This document shows positions 8,072-17,035 of a stretch of DNA of 64,000 nt, one piece after another; the first letter of the stretch is position 1; each line of letters begins with the position of its first letter. The position numbers were made by a program, and so were the translations under genes. Source of the stretch: Flavobacterium psychrotolerans (GTDB taxonomy: Bacteria; Bacteroidota; Bacteroidia; Flavobacteriales; Flavobacteriaceae); contig NZ_QCZI01000005.1 of the NCBI RefSeq assembly GCF_003097635.1, positions 1-64,000 of the forward strand, written 5' to 3'. Under the pieces are notes generated by a model, which was given only the letters and a program-made list of their open reading frames with translations, made no database searches and was not told where the DNA came from.

Positions 8072-9973
8072 ATGAATTATAAAGAAATTTACCAGAAGAG
8101 TCTCCATCAACCCGAAGCATTTTGGGCTGAACAGGCCAAAGCAATCGATTGGTACAATACTCCTTCAGTCATATTGTCTGAGGACGAAAATGGATATCCG
8201 CTTTGGTTCAAAGATGGGGAGTTGAATATTTGTTATCTCGCACTAGACAAGCACATTCAAGATGGTTATGGGGAACAAATTGCCATTATATATGATTCGC
8301 CAGTGACACAAAACATTAAAAAATACACCTTCAATGAAGTCAAATCAGAAGTGGCACGTTTGGCAGGAGGTTTAATTTCACTGGGACTAAAAAAAGGAGA
8401 TACGGCTGTGATTTATATGCCGATGATTCCCCAAGCGGTTTTTGGGATGTTGGCCTGCGCCAGAATAGGTGTCACCCATTCCGTGGTATTTGGCGGTTTT
8501 GCCCCACATGAATTAGCCATTAGAATTGACGACTGCAAACCCAGAGCAATTATTACGGCTTCTTCCGGAATTGAAATTGACCGATTAATTGCCTATAAGC
8601 CTTTAGTGGACGAAGCGATTGCATTGGCAAATCATAAACCCAAAAAAGTAATCGTTTTCAATAGAAAATTGGGTGCCCGGGTTCCCTTTAAAAAATACGA
8701 TGTCGATTATGATGCCCTAGTTTACGGATCGGAAGAAGTACCTTGCGTTCCCGTAAACGCAACACATCCCTTATATGTGCTTTATACATCTGGGACTACG
8801 GGAAAACCAAAGGGAATTGTAAGAGATACAGGAGGTTATGCTGTGGTACTTAAATATTCAATGCAGTACATTTATGGAATTAAAGAGAATGAAGTTTTCT
8901 GGGCGGCTTCGGATGTGGGTTGGGTTGTTGGGCATAGCTACATAGTATATGCGCCATTAATTAATCGAAATACGACCGTGATTTTTGAAGGGAAACCCAT
9001 CAGAACTCCTGATGCCAGCACTTTTTGGAGGGTTATTGAACAGCACAAGGTAAACGTAATGTTTACGGCACCAACAGCCATTAGAGCCATTAAAAAAGAA
9101 GACCCCAACGGAGAATTTATAAAACAATACGATTTGAGTTCTTTAAAAACCCAATTTCTCGCTGGAGAACGTTGTGATTTGGCCACATTAGAATGGTATT
9201 TGGAACACATTCCTGTTCCCGCAATCGACCACTGGTGGCAAACGGAATCAGGCTGGCCAATGGTTGCCAACATGATGGGGATTGAAAAACCAATCATCAA
9301 ACCGGGTTCTGTAGGGAAGGCCGTTTGCGGATATGATATTAAAATATTTAATGATAAAGGGGAAGAATTAAGTCAAAATGAGGAAGGGTATGTTGTAATA
9401 AAATTACCTTTGCCCCCCGGAACTTTAATAGATTTGTGGAAGGATACTCCGAGGTTCAAGGCGGGTTATTTGAACAAATTTCCAGGCTATTATTTTTCTG
9501 GTGATGGAGGATATAAAGACGAAGAGGATTTTATTTTCATCACCGGCAGGGTTGATGACGTGATAAATGTAGCGGGACACCGACTTTCCACCGCTGAGAT
9601 GGAAGAAATTGTTGCTTCTCATTACTCGGTTGCAGAATGCGCTGTAATCGGAATCAATGACGAATTAAAAGGACAGATTCCGTTGGCTTTAGTTGTCAAT
9701 AAAACGGGGGACGAAATTGAACATTTTCAATTGGAACAGGAAATTGTTAAATTAGTGCGTCAGCAAATAGGGGCAGTCGCGTCCTTGAGAAATGTTGTTA
9801 TCGTGCAAAGATTGCCTAAAACACGATCGGGTAAAATTCTCAGGAAATTAATGCGAACCATTGCCGACGGTGAAAATGTTCAAATTCCGTCCACCATTGA
9901 TGACGAGGATATTGTTGAGGAAATCATTGCGGTTTTAAAAAAATACGAAATAGGAGTTTACAATAAAAAATAA
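8072..9973 (+). CDS. prpE: propionyl-CoA synthetase-like acyl-CoA ligase
   Basis: A 633-residue AMP-forming ligase. It has an N-terminal ACAS_N segment (FWAEQAKAIDWY), the P-loop-like core 'YTSGTTGKPKGIVRD', 'DHWWQTESGWP', the hinge/adenylate motif 'FITGRVDDVINVAGHRL', and the catalytic Lys588 in 'PKTRSGKILRK'. The N-terminal FWAEQA..IDW and the TESGWP motif resemble PrpE/ACSS3 more than AcsA. It converts propionate (or another short acid) plus ATP and CoA to acyl-CoA. It lies 18 bp after the receiver and 18 bp before acsA, in the same operon. Preference for propionate is inferred from family similarity. Confidence 0.8.
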   Translation: MNYKEIYQKSLHQPEAFWAEQAKAIDWYNTPSVILSEDENGYPLWFKDGELNICYLALDKHIQDGYGEQIAIIYDSPVTQNIKKYTFNEVKSEVARLAGGLISLGLKKGDTAVIYMPMIPQAVFGMLACARIGVTHSVVFGGFAPHELAIRIDDCKPRAIITASSGIEIDRLIAYKPLVDEAIALANHKPKKVIVFNRKLGARVPFKKYDVDYDALVYGSEEVPCVPVNATHPLYVLYTSGTTGKPKGIVRDTGGYAVVLKYSMQYIYGIKENEVFWAASDVGWVVGHSYIVYAPLINRNTTVIFEGKPIRTPDASTFWRVIEQHKVNVMFTAPTAIRAIKKEDPNGEFIKQYDLSSLKTQFLAGERCDLATLEWYLEHIPVPAIDHWWQTESGWPMVANMMGIEKPIIKPGSVGKAVCGYDIKIFNDKGEELSQNEEGYVVIKLPLPPGTLIDLWKDTPRFKAGYLNKFPGYYFSGDGGYKDEEDFIFITGRVDDVINVAGHRLSTAEMEEIVASHYSVAECAVIGINDELKGQIPLALVVNKTGDEIEHFQLEQEIVKLVRQQIGAVASLRNVVIVQRLPKTRSGKILRKLMRTIADGENVQIPSTIDDEDIVEEIIAVLKKYEIGVYNKK

Positions 9974-9991
9974 GAATTAATAAAAATAGTT

Positions 9992-11899
9992 ATGAGTTAT
10001 TATAAAATTGACAATCTGGAACAATACTTTAAGCACTACAACAAATCCATTCGGGAACCAAGAAAATTTTGGGGAAAAATTGCTTCCGAAAATTTCACTT
10101 GGTATCAAGAGTGGGAAAAAGTAATGGAGTTTGATATGGCCGAAGCTAAAATTAAATGGTTTATTGATGCCAAGGTAAACATAGTTAAAAACTGTATCGA
10201 CAGACATTTGGCAAGACGCGGTACTAAAACGGCCATTATTTTTGAACCGAATGATCCAAACGAAGAAGCGCTGCATATTAGTTATAATGAATTGCATGAG
10301 CGGGTTTCAAAAATGGCGAATGTACTTCGTGAACAAGGCATTCAAAAAGGAGATCGAGTTTGTATTTATTTGCCCATGATACCTGAATTGGCAGTTTCTG
10401 TTTTGGCGTGCGCCAGAATTGGAGCTATCCATTCCGTAGTTTTTGCCGGTTTTTCTTCTTCTGCAGTGGCAACCCGAATAAATGATAGCGAATGTAAAAT
10501 GGTCATTACTTCTGACGGGGGATATCGAGGTAATAAAACAATAGATTTAAAAGGGATTGTTGACGAAGCGCTAGAAAAATGTCCTTGTGTTGAACAAGTT
10601 TTGGTAGTCAAAAGAACCAACACCGCTATAAAAATGATGGAGGGACGTGACCAATGGTTGCAGCCCCTTTTAGACGATGCTTCAGACAATAATGTGGCTG
10701 AAATAATGGATGCTGAAGACCCTTTGTTTATTTTATACACTTCCGGTTCAACCGGCAAACCAAAAGGAATGGTGCATACAACTGCGGGCTATATGGTCTA
10801 TTCCGCTTATACGTTCAAAAATGTTTTCAACTATGAAGAAAATGATATCTTTTGGTGTACCGCCGATATTGGTTGGATTACAGGACATTCCTACATCCTT
10901 TATGGTCCATTATTGAATGGCGCAACAACTATAATTTTTGAGGGGGTACCATCGTATCCCGATTTTAGTCGTTTTTGGGAAATTATCGAAAAACACAAAG
11001 TGACCCAATTCTATACGGCTCCAACGGCCATTAGGGCTTTAGCGAAAGAGAATTTAGAGTTTGTACAAAAATATCCATTGGCATCATTAAAAGTGATTGG
11101 TTCTGTTGGAGAACCCATTAATGAGGAAGCTTGGCACTGGTATAATGACCACGTAGGAGGAAAGCGTTGCCCTGTTGTTGATACATGGTGGCAGACGGAA
11201 ACGGGAGGTATCATGATTTCTCCAATCCCGTTTGTCACCCCAACAAAACCAACATACGCATCTTTGCCTTTGCCAGGAATTCAACCGGTGTTAATGGATG
11301 AAAAACGAAACGAGATAGAAGGCAACCAAGTTACAGGTAGTTTATGTATCAAATTCCCATGGCCGGGTATTGCAAGAACCATTTGGGGTGATCATAAACG
11401 CTATAAAGAGACTTATTTCAGTACATTTCCCGGGAAATATTTCACGGGTGATGGCGCTTTGCGAGACGAAGTAGGCTATTATAGAATCACAGGGCGTATA
11501 GACGATGTGGTTATTGTTTCAGGTCATAACTTGGGTACAGCTCCAATTGAAGATGCCATAAATGAACACCCAGCGGTTGCAGAAAGTGCTATTGTAGGTT
11601 TCCCACACGACATTAAAGGAAATGCGTTGTATGGTTTTGTAATCCTTAAAGAATCCGGAGAATACCGTGATAGAGAAAACTTAAGTAAAGAGATCAACCA
11701 ACATGTGTCTGATCACATTGGACCTATTGCCAAATTGGATAAAATTCAGTTTGTTACCGGTTTGCCTAAAACACGTTCCGGAAAAATCATGCGTAGAATT
11801 CTTCGTAAAATAGCCGAAGGGGACTATTCTAATTTTGGAGATATTTCAACGTTACTAAATCCTGAAATTGTAGAGGAAATCAAGAAAGGAAAACTGTAA
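9992..11899 (+). CDS. acsA: acetyl-CoA synthetase
   Basis: A 635-residue AMP-forming acetate:CoA ligase. Evidence: the ACAS_N segment at about 15-70, 'YTSGSTGKPKGMVHT', 'DTWWQTETGGIM', 'TGRIDDVVIVSGHNLGT' and the C-terminal 'PKTRSGKIMRRILRKIA' with Lys598, the residue that is reversibly acetylated in well-studied homologues. It catalyses acetate + ATP + CoA to acetyl-CoA in the cytoplasm. It is the last gene of the sensor-kinase operon, which ends in a branched terminator structure (11905-11992). A sirtuin gene elsewhere in the window (40.8 kb) could deacetylate Lys598, which is only an inference. Confidence 0.92.
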   Translation: MSYYKIDNLEQYFKHYNKSIREPRKFWGKIASENFTWYQEWEKVMEFDMAEAKIKWFIDAKVNIVKNCIDRHLARRGTKTAIIFEPNDPNEEALHISYNELHERVSKMANVLREQGIQKGDRVCIYLPMIPELAVSVLACARIGAIHSVVFAGFSSSAVATRINDSECKMVITSDGGYRGNKTIDLKGIVDEALEKCPCVEQVLVVKRTNTAIKMMEGRDQWLQPLLDDASDNNVAEIMDAEDPLFILYTSGSTGKPKGMVHTTAGYMVYSAYTFKNVFNYEENDIFWCTADIGWITGHSYILYGPLLNGATTIIFEGVPSYPDFSRFWEIIEKHKVTQFYTAPTAIRALAKENLEFVQKYPLASLKVIGSVGEPINEEAWHWYNDHVGGKRCPVVDTWWQTETGGIMISPIPFVTPTKPTYASLPLPGIQPVLMDEKRNEIEGNQVTGSLCIKFPWPGIARTIWGDHKRYKETYFSTFPGKYFTGDGALRDEVGYYRITGRIDDVVIVSGHNLGTAPIEDAINEHPAVAESAIVGFPHDIKGNALYGFVILKESGEYRDRENLSKEINQHVSDHIGPIAKLDKIQFVTGLPKTRSGKIMRRILRKIAEGDYSNFGDISTLLNPEIVEEIKKGKL

Positions 11900-11904
11900 T
11901 ATTT

Positions 11905-11992
11905 TCGGCGCAATTTTCATTTTTATTCCAAGCTGGTGCCAATTAGCTTTGAGGGGTTATTAACCTAAAAATGATTGTTGCGCCGATTTTTT
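11905..11992 (+). terminator. branched terminator-like structure after acsA
   Basis: TCGGCGCAA (11905-11913) pairs with TTGCGCCGA (11978-11986), directly followed by TTTTTTTT. The 64-nt interior holds two more hairpins, AAGCT/AGCTT (11930-11949) and GGTT/AACC (11955-11965), giving a three-way junction. It can end the acs operon on the + strand; gcvT on the other strand stops at 12079. Confidence 0.6.
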
Positions 11993-12078
11993 TTAATTTT
12001 TTACCATGTTTTAAAAGCAACAGGAATCAGCCTACTTCCAAGAATCTTAGCGGTTCATTATTTCAAGAACTAACCCAC

Positions 12079-13161
12079 TTATTTATTATAAAAGGGCAAT
12101 TTTACTACTTTGGCAGGAACATCATTTTTCCGGATTCGGATAAAAATATCACTACCTATAGTACTATGTTCCTTAGTCACATAACCCATTCCAATTCCTT
12201 TGTTCATCGTTGGAGACATCGTTCCCGAAGTCACAATCCCAATGGCAGTTCCCGCAGCATCCACAATTTCATAATCGTGTCTTGGGACTGCGCGTTCCTG
12301 CATTTCAAAACCAACCAGTTTTCTGGAAACGCCCGCTTCTTTTTGTTTTTTCAGGTTTTCAGAATTCGTGAATTCCTTGGTGAATTTGGTAATCCAACCC
12401 AAACCAGCTTCAATTGGCGAAGTGGTATCGTTGATGTCATTTCCGTACAAACAAAATCCCATTTCCAATCGCAAAGTATCTCTCGCAGCCAAGCCAACAG
12501 GTTTGATTCCGTATGCTGCTCCGGCTTCAAAAACTTTGTTCCAAATGGTTTCCACTTCCTCATTCTTGCAGTAAATCTCAAAACCACCAGAACCAGTATA
12601 ACCCGTTGCCGAAATAATTACATGTGGAAACCCAGCAAAATCACCCACTTTAAAATGGTAATAGGGGATAGCCGACAAATTTACCGTTGTCAACGCTTGC
12701 ATGGCTTCTACCGCTTTTGGTCCTTGAATGGCCAATAGAGAATAGTCATCCGAAAGGTTTTTCATATCAACACCCAAATTGTTATGAGCCGAAATCCAAT
12801 CCCAATCTTTATCTATATTAGAAGCGTTCACGACCAATAGATATTGTTCGTCTTTCATTTTATAAACAAGTAAATCGTCCACGATTCCACCGTCATTATT
12901 TGGCAAGCAAGAATATTGCGCCCTGCCTATAGTCAACGTCGAAGCATCATTAGAAGTCACTTTCTGAATCAAGGACAATGCATTGGATCCTGTAAGCAAA
13001 AATTCCCCCATGTGTGATACATCAAAAACCCCCACACTGTTACGAACAGTATCATGTTCAGCATTCACGCCCTCATATAAAATTGGCATATTGTATCCGG
13101 CAAATGGAAGCATTTTGGCCCCCAAACTCTCGTGTATGTGTGTTAATGCAGTATTTTTCAT
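12079..13161 (-). CDS. gcvT: glycine cleavage system T protein (aminomethyltransferase)
   Basis: This 360-residue folate-dependent enzyme transfers the methylene carbon of glycine from the lipoyl H protein to tetrahydrofolate. Hallmarks are '[14 protein letters not shown]', '[17 protein letters not shown]' with the catalytic Asp region, '[11 protein letters not shown]' (GYTGE-like), '[11 protein letters not shown]' and the C-terminal barrel '[21 protein letters not shown]'. Length is normal. It is a single gene with a TAnnTTTG promoter at 13190-13197, 29 bp ahead of the ATG. The other gcv genes are not in the window, and no glycine riboswitch is visible in the short leader. Confidence 0.93.
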   Translation of the reverse strand: MKNTALTHIHESLGAKMLPFAGYNMPILYEGVNAEHDTVRNSVGVFDVSHMGEFLLTGSNALSLIQKVTSNDASTLTIGRAQYSCLPNNDGGIVDDLLVYKMKDEQYLLVVNASNIDKDWDWISAHNNLGVDMKNLSDDYSLLAIQGPKAVEAMQALTTVNLSAIPYYHFKVGDFAGFPHVIISATGYTGSGGFEIYCKNEEVETIWNKVFEAGAAYGIKPVGLAARDTLRLEMGFCLYGNDINDTTSPIEAGLGWITKFTKEFTNSENLKKQKEAGVSRKLVGFEMQERAVPRHDYEIVDAAGTAIGIVTSGTMSPTMNKGIGMGYVTKEHSTIGSDIFIRIRKNDVPAKVVKLPFYNK

Positions 13162-13189
13162 GGTGATTTTAGGTGTAAAATTCGAGTTG

Positions 13190-13197
13190 CAAATTTA
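13190..13197 (-). promoter_or_regulatory. gcvT promoter -7 element
   Basis: The minus strand reads TAAATTTG, matching the Bacteroidota consensus TAnnTTTG, with a 28-base leader to the gcvT ATG. Confidence 0.6.
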
Positions 13198-13399
13198 TCG
13201 ATTTTATTCCGAGTGGCAATAGTTTTGTTCCCAATTTGTATGCTGCAATCGCTAATTATAATAACGGTTTTAGTCTTTCAAAATATTAATAACAAAGGGA
13301 TAAAACAACGGTTTAAAGAACAAAATGATTTGCCATCGTTAAGGAAAAAACATAGTGGAGCGTAATAATCAATTTAATGGATACAGTCCCAAATTGTAA

Positions 13400-14527
13400 C
13401 TACATCTTCATTTTTTCCATTGGGTCGCTTCCTTTTCTAAAAATATATTCGCTGTTTATGGCATAGGCACCCGTAATCACCACTTTTTTTGAAGGATCGA
13501 TATCCGATTTTATTTCAATCATTCCGTTGGTTTCTATGCCTGTTTCTACCATGAGGTTTTCAAAAACACCCGGCCTTTTTTCGACCCAGATGTAGGAGGC
13601 ATTTTCTTCCCGGATTACCGCATCAATGGGAATAAATAGTCCTTTTACATTGGGCTGCGATAATTTTGCAATGGCTTGCATTCCGGGTTTTAAAAGCAAA
13701 TTTTGGTTGGGAATTTCCATTCGAATTAGGAGCAATCCAGAATCTGGATTGATTTCCGGATTGATGAAGGTCACTTTTGCATTTATGGTTTTATCGGGAT
13801 AATCGGCAAATGAAACGGCAGCATTCTGACCCATTTTTAGATTTTTAGATTGGTTCACGCTTACCTGCGTTTCGAGCCAAAGACTGTTCAAATCAGCCAA
13901 TTTAATTATAGGAGAACCTTCCATTACGGCACTGCCTTCAGTAGCCATTATTTCTGAAATAGTTCCGCTTGAAGTGCTATAAAAAGTGGTGCTTGGCGAT
14001 ACTTCCGCCGTTGTTTTGATGCCTTCAATTTGGGCATTGGTCAAACCAAAAAACAGCAGTTTCTGTTTGGCGGCAATGAGCATATTTTGGGCATTTTTTC
14101 CAAAATCACCAGGCATGGCCAGTTGTTTGTACGCAGTGAAATAATCTTGTTTGGCAACGGCGATATCTTCGCTGTACAATTCATAAACGGGTTGATTTTC
14201 AGAAACATAATCCCCTACAGTTTTGAAATGCAACTTTTCGATTCGTCCCATTGCCCTTGCCGAAAGGGTCTTGATCTTTTCCTGGTTAATGGTCAAAACA
14301 CCCGTGTAAGTCTCTTCCAAACTGCTTTTTGTTTCCGAAATAGTTTGGGAAGTGATGTTACCCAATTGAATTTGTTGCTTACTCAAACTTATCTCGTTTG
14401 AAGTGGAATCATTCGTTTTTTCTGGGCTGTTTTGACTGTTTTTTGTTCCCCCTTCGGGGGCTAGGGGGCTCTTGGTATTGCAACCTATAAGAAAAACGAT
14501 TAATGGTACATAAAATAATGTTTTCAT
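13400..14527 (-). CDS. cusB: RND efflux periplasmic adaptor, CusB-like lipoprotein
   Basis: Start set at 14527 (375 residues): from here a clean lipoprotein signal is read (MKTLFYVPLIVFLIGC, lipobox LIGC at Cys16), one base after the preceding stop. It contains barrel-sandwich and helical hairpin segments ('GRIEKLHFKTVGDYVSENQPVYELYS'), a beta-barrel ('LWLETQVSVNQSKNLKMGQ') and a membrane-proximal end. It bridges the RND pump and the outer-membrane channel. A short SPLAPEGGT stretch right after the lipid-anchored Cys is encoded by a G/C-rich palindrome (14445-14475) unlike the surrounding DNA. It is the second adaptor in the operon. An unfused adaptor working with the first, or replacing it, is possible. 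Confidence 0.8.
   Translation of the reverse strand: MKTLFYVPLIVFLIGCNTKSPLAPEGGTKNSQNSPEKTNDSTSNEISLSKQQIQLGNITSQTISETKSSLEETYTGVLTINQEKIKTLSARAMGRIEKLHFKTVGDYVSENQPVYELYSEDIAVAKQDYFTAYKQLAMPGDFGKNAQNMLIAAKQKLLFFGLTNAQIEGIKTTAEVSPSTTFYSTSSGTISEIMATEGSAVMEGSPIIKLADLNSLWLETQVSVNQSKNLKMGQNAAVSFADYPDKTINAKVTFINPEINPDSGLLLIRMEIPNQNLLLKPGMQAIAKLSQPNVKGLFIPIDAVIREENASYIWVEKRPGVFENLMVETGIETNGMIEIKSDIDPSKKVVITGAYAINSEYIFRKGSDPMEKMKM
14445..14475. repeat. G/C-rich palindrome inserted in the adaptor gene
   Basis: A CCCCC-TTCG-GGGGG hairpin followed by CTAGGGGGCTC stands out in AT-rich DNA. It codes in frame for SPLAPEGGT within the flexible linker after the lipobox Cys. Similar 'SPLAPEGG'-coding palindromes are, from memory, dispersed in flavobacterial genomes, suggesting a mobile repeat tolerated inside a coding linker. 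Confidence 0.55.
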
Positions 14528-14528
14528 A

Positions 14529-15776
14529 TTATTCGGTTTTAATGAAGCTTTCGCTATCAATTAAATAGTGTGCGTTTTCGGCTAGGGTATCTTGAACGGA
14601 AATACCATCTGTAATCTGGACAAAATCGCTCCTTTCCATTCCCGTTTTTATAGCTTTTGCTTTGAAGCCATTCCCCATTTTTAGAAACACTATTTTCTGG
14701 GTTCCAATGCTTACCAATGCTTGTTTTTGCAGCCAAATTCCCTTCGTTGGATTGGTTTTCACGACGCCTTGCAATCGCAAACCAATGGGTAATTTCAGTT
14801 TAGTATTGTTCAAATAAACCCGAATTCTGTTGGTTTTATCCGTTGGATTGAATTGGGTTTCGATAAAATTTATTTGGGCGTTGATGGCTTCATTTTTATC
14901 CAATTCAGTTGAAATTCGGATGGATTGGTTGGTTTTAATTTGGCTGTTATACTCTTGGCTCACATTAAAAATGCCCCAAACTTTATCAGTATTCAACAGT
15001 TTAAAAACGGTTTGATTTTTTTTGATGTAATCGCCTTCTTTAACTGATAGATTTTCTGTGGTTGAAGGTGCATTTTGCATGGTTGCATTGGCACTATTGG
15101 ACATGCTTTCCGTTCCTGAAATAATTCCGGAAGCGGGGCTGTAAATGGAGATTGTCGGGTTTGCGCTTTTGGTCGAAATCAAGACGTTTATTTGATACGC
15201 CGTCATTCCATAAAGCAATAACTTTTGTTTTGAGGCTTTGATAATCGAACCATTTTCGGCATCATTGGAAATTAAATAGATAAAATTTTGCTGTTCCGTC
15301 AGTAATTCCGGGCTGTATAAATCAAACAGTTTTTGCCCTTTGTTTACCTTTTGGTATTTATAATTCACATACATTTTTTCAATTCTGCCGCTTATTCGAG
15401 CAGAAATGGTTACAGAGGAATTTGGGTCGTACTCCACGATGCCGGGCAAAGTTATTTCACTGCCAATAATAGTGTCTTTTGCGGTCGTGGTTTTATAATT
15501 CCCGACGATAAAATTATCGGTGGGTTTCAAAAGATTGTCAATTGATTTGCTATCTATAGCTTGATTTTGAATCATTTTTTTCACCAAAGTCATTCCGCAA
15601 ATGGGACAATTGCCGGGTTTGTCCCGAATGATTTGAGGGTGCATCGAACAGGTATAGACTTCGGTCTGATGGGAATTTTTGGAACGATTGTTTGACTTTT
15701 TCACATAGGAATAGATTGCCAATCCAATACCGAAAATCACAATTACTGCCAAACTATTTTTTAAATATCGGTTCAT
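14529..15776 (-). CDS. cusB: RND efflux adaptor with N-terminal heavy-metal-binding domain
   Basis: A 415-residue adaptor with an N-terminal membrane anchor (about 8-25). A heavy-metal-binding domain follows at 41-68 (YTCSMHPQI...GNCPICGMTL, with Cys/Met/His ligands as in CusB-fused and CopZ-like modules). Barrel-sandwich and hairpin segments ('GRIEKMYVNYKYQKVNKGQKLFDLYSPEL') and a beta-barrel ('VWGIFNVSQEYNSQIKTNQ') come next. It ends two bases before the second adaptor starts and follows the TolC-like gene by two bases, so the genes form one message. The metal domain argues for Cu/Ag capture before export. Confidence 0.85.
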   Translation of the reverse strand: MNRYLKNSLAVIVIFGIGLAIYSYVKKSNNRSKNSHQTEVYTCSMHPQIIRDKPGNCPICGMTLVKKMIQNQAIDSKSIDNLLKPTDNFIVGNYKTTTAKDTIIGSEITLPGIVEYDPNSSVTISARISGRIEKMYVNYKYQKVNKGQKLFDLYSPELLTEQQNFIYLISNDAENGSIIKASKQKLLLYGMTAYQINVLISTKSANPTISIYSPASGIISGTESMSNSANATMQNAPSTTENLSVKEGDYIKKNQTVFKLLNTDKVWGIFNVSQEYNSQIKTNQSIRISTELDKNEAINAQINFIETQFNPTDKTNRIRVYLNNTKLKLPIGLRLQGVVKTNPTKGIWLQKQALVSIGTQKIVFLKMGNGFKAKAIKTGMERSDFVQITDGISVQDTLAENAHYLIDSESFIKTE

Positions 15777-15778
15777 GA

Positions 15779-17035
15779 TTAGTTGGTTTCCAGTTGTTTT
15801 TCGATTTCCACTTGCGTAATCAAAATGGTTTGCAATTTATCCAACGCGTCCATTTGTGCCATATTCAATCCTTCCCAAGCGTCAAGCACCACAAACAAAT
15901 CGCCGGTGTTGTTTTGCCAAGCCAAAATTGCGGTGTCGTAATTTTTTCGCAAGGCCGGAATAATATTTTTCTCGGCAATTGCATACTGCTTTTTCAGGTT
16001 CGTCAGTTCCGTATTCATGCCCGAAATCATTCCTGTGGCTTCATTCAAGATCATTTGTTTTTGCCAATTGAGGCTTTCATTTTTGATCTGGAAACTGTTT
16101 ATATTGGCCTTGTTCATTTTTGATGACCAAGGAGCAAAAGGAATATTGACCATAAGCATTAGGGAGAATTGTTGTGGCTGTTGTCCAAAGGCAAACATGT
16201 GATCGTATTTCACTCCAAATTCGGGCAATAATTTTGACTTTTCGGCTTCCGTTTTTAGTTGATTTAGGGCGATTGTTTTTTCGATAGCTTTAACATCGCT
16301 TCGGTTTTTTGAAAGCGAGATGGTGTCTGATAATATTCCATTAAAATCATTTAATTTATAGGTTTCGTCTATGTCAAAAGCGGTATTTTTATCTCTTGCC
16401 ATCAGGGTGTTAATCATAATTCGTTTTTGGGAAATGTCATTTTGCAACATCACAATCATGCTTTCTAATGTGCCGTATTGCGATTTTGCTTTGTAATAGG
16501 TGGGTAATTTATCCATATTATATTGGTAACGAATCTCCATGCTTTTAATCATGTAGTCTAAAAGCAGCAGATTATCATTGGCAATTTTTATCCTTTTGTT
16601 TAAAACCAGCCATTGGTAATAATTCGTTTTTGCCAGTGCCTTCAGTTGATTTATCGTGTAGTTTTTGTTTTCGGCTTCGACCGAAGACATGGCATTCATA
16701 TACTTAAAATCGGCATTAAGCTTGGAAGAATTGGGTATCATTTGCGTTATACCCACCATATAATTTCCCATTCCGAGTCCCATTTCATTAGCCGTCCACA
16801 TTTTGATATTATAAGGGGTCATGAAAAAACCGGTACTCACTTGCGGTGCCATCCAGCTTTTGGCACCATTTGCCGCCGCATCCATACTTTGAATATCGGC
16901 ATCGTACATTTTTAATTGCGGATTATTGGATTTGATATTCGTCAAGACGGCATCTAACGAAAGTGTCTGTGCCACTACATTGGCATTGCCTAAAATCAAA
17001 CAACTTATGACGAAATATTTTATACTATTTTGCAT
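15779..17035 (-). CDS. cusC: TolC-family outer-membrane efflux channel, CusC-like
   Basis: This 418-residue protein has a signal peptide (about 1-22, NVVAQ) and two repeats of long amphipathic helices with 'NPQLKMYDADIQSMDAAANGAK' and 'ALRKNYDTAILAWQNNTGDLFVVLDAWEGLNMAQ', typical of TolC-like channels in Cus/Czc systems. It forms the outer-membrane duct of the tripartite pump. Its start overlaps the end of the pump gene by 11 bases, showing tight coupling. Confidence 0.85.
   Translation of the reverse strand: MQNSIKYFVISCLILGNANVVAQTLSLDAVLTNIKSNNPQLKMYDADIQSMDAAANGAKSWMAPQVSTGFFMTPYNIKMWTANEMGLGMGNYMVGITQMIPNSSKLNADFKYMNAMSSVEAENKNYTINQLKALAKTNYYQWLVLNKRIKIANDNLLLLDYMIKSMEIRYQYNMDKLPTYYKAKSQYGTLESMIVMLQNDISQKRIMINTLMARDKNTAFDIDETYKLNDFNGILSDTISLSKNRSDVKAIEKTIALNQLKTEAEKSKLLPEFGVKYDHMFAFGQQPQQFSLMLMVNIPFAPWSSKMNKANINSFQIKNESLNWQKQMILNEATGMISGMNTELTNLKKQYAIAEKNIIPALRKNYDTAILAWQNNTGDLFVVLDAWEGLNMAQMDALDKLQTILITQVEIEKQLETN

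Noticed and set aside
11971..12738. 255-codon open frame on the + strand
   Set aside because: It lies antisense to gcvT, whose motifs are unmistakable. The predicted product is Ser/Asn/Phe-rich without domains.
12979..13200. Glycine riboswitch ahead of gcvT
   Set aside because: The leader between the promoter element and the ATG is only about 28 bases, too short for the aptamer.
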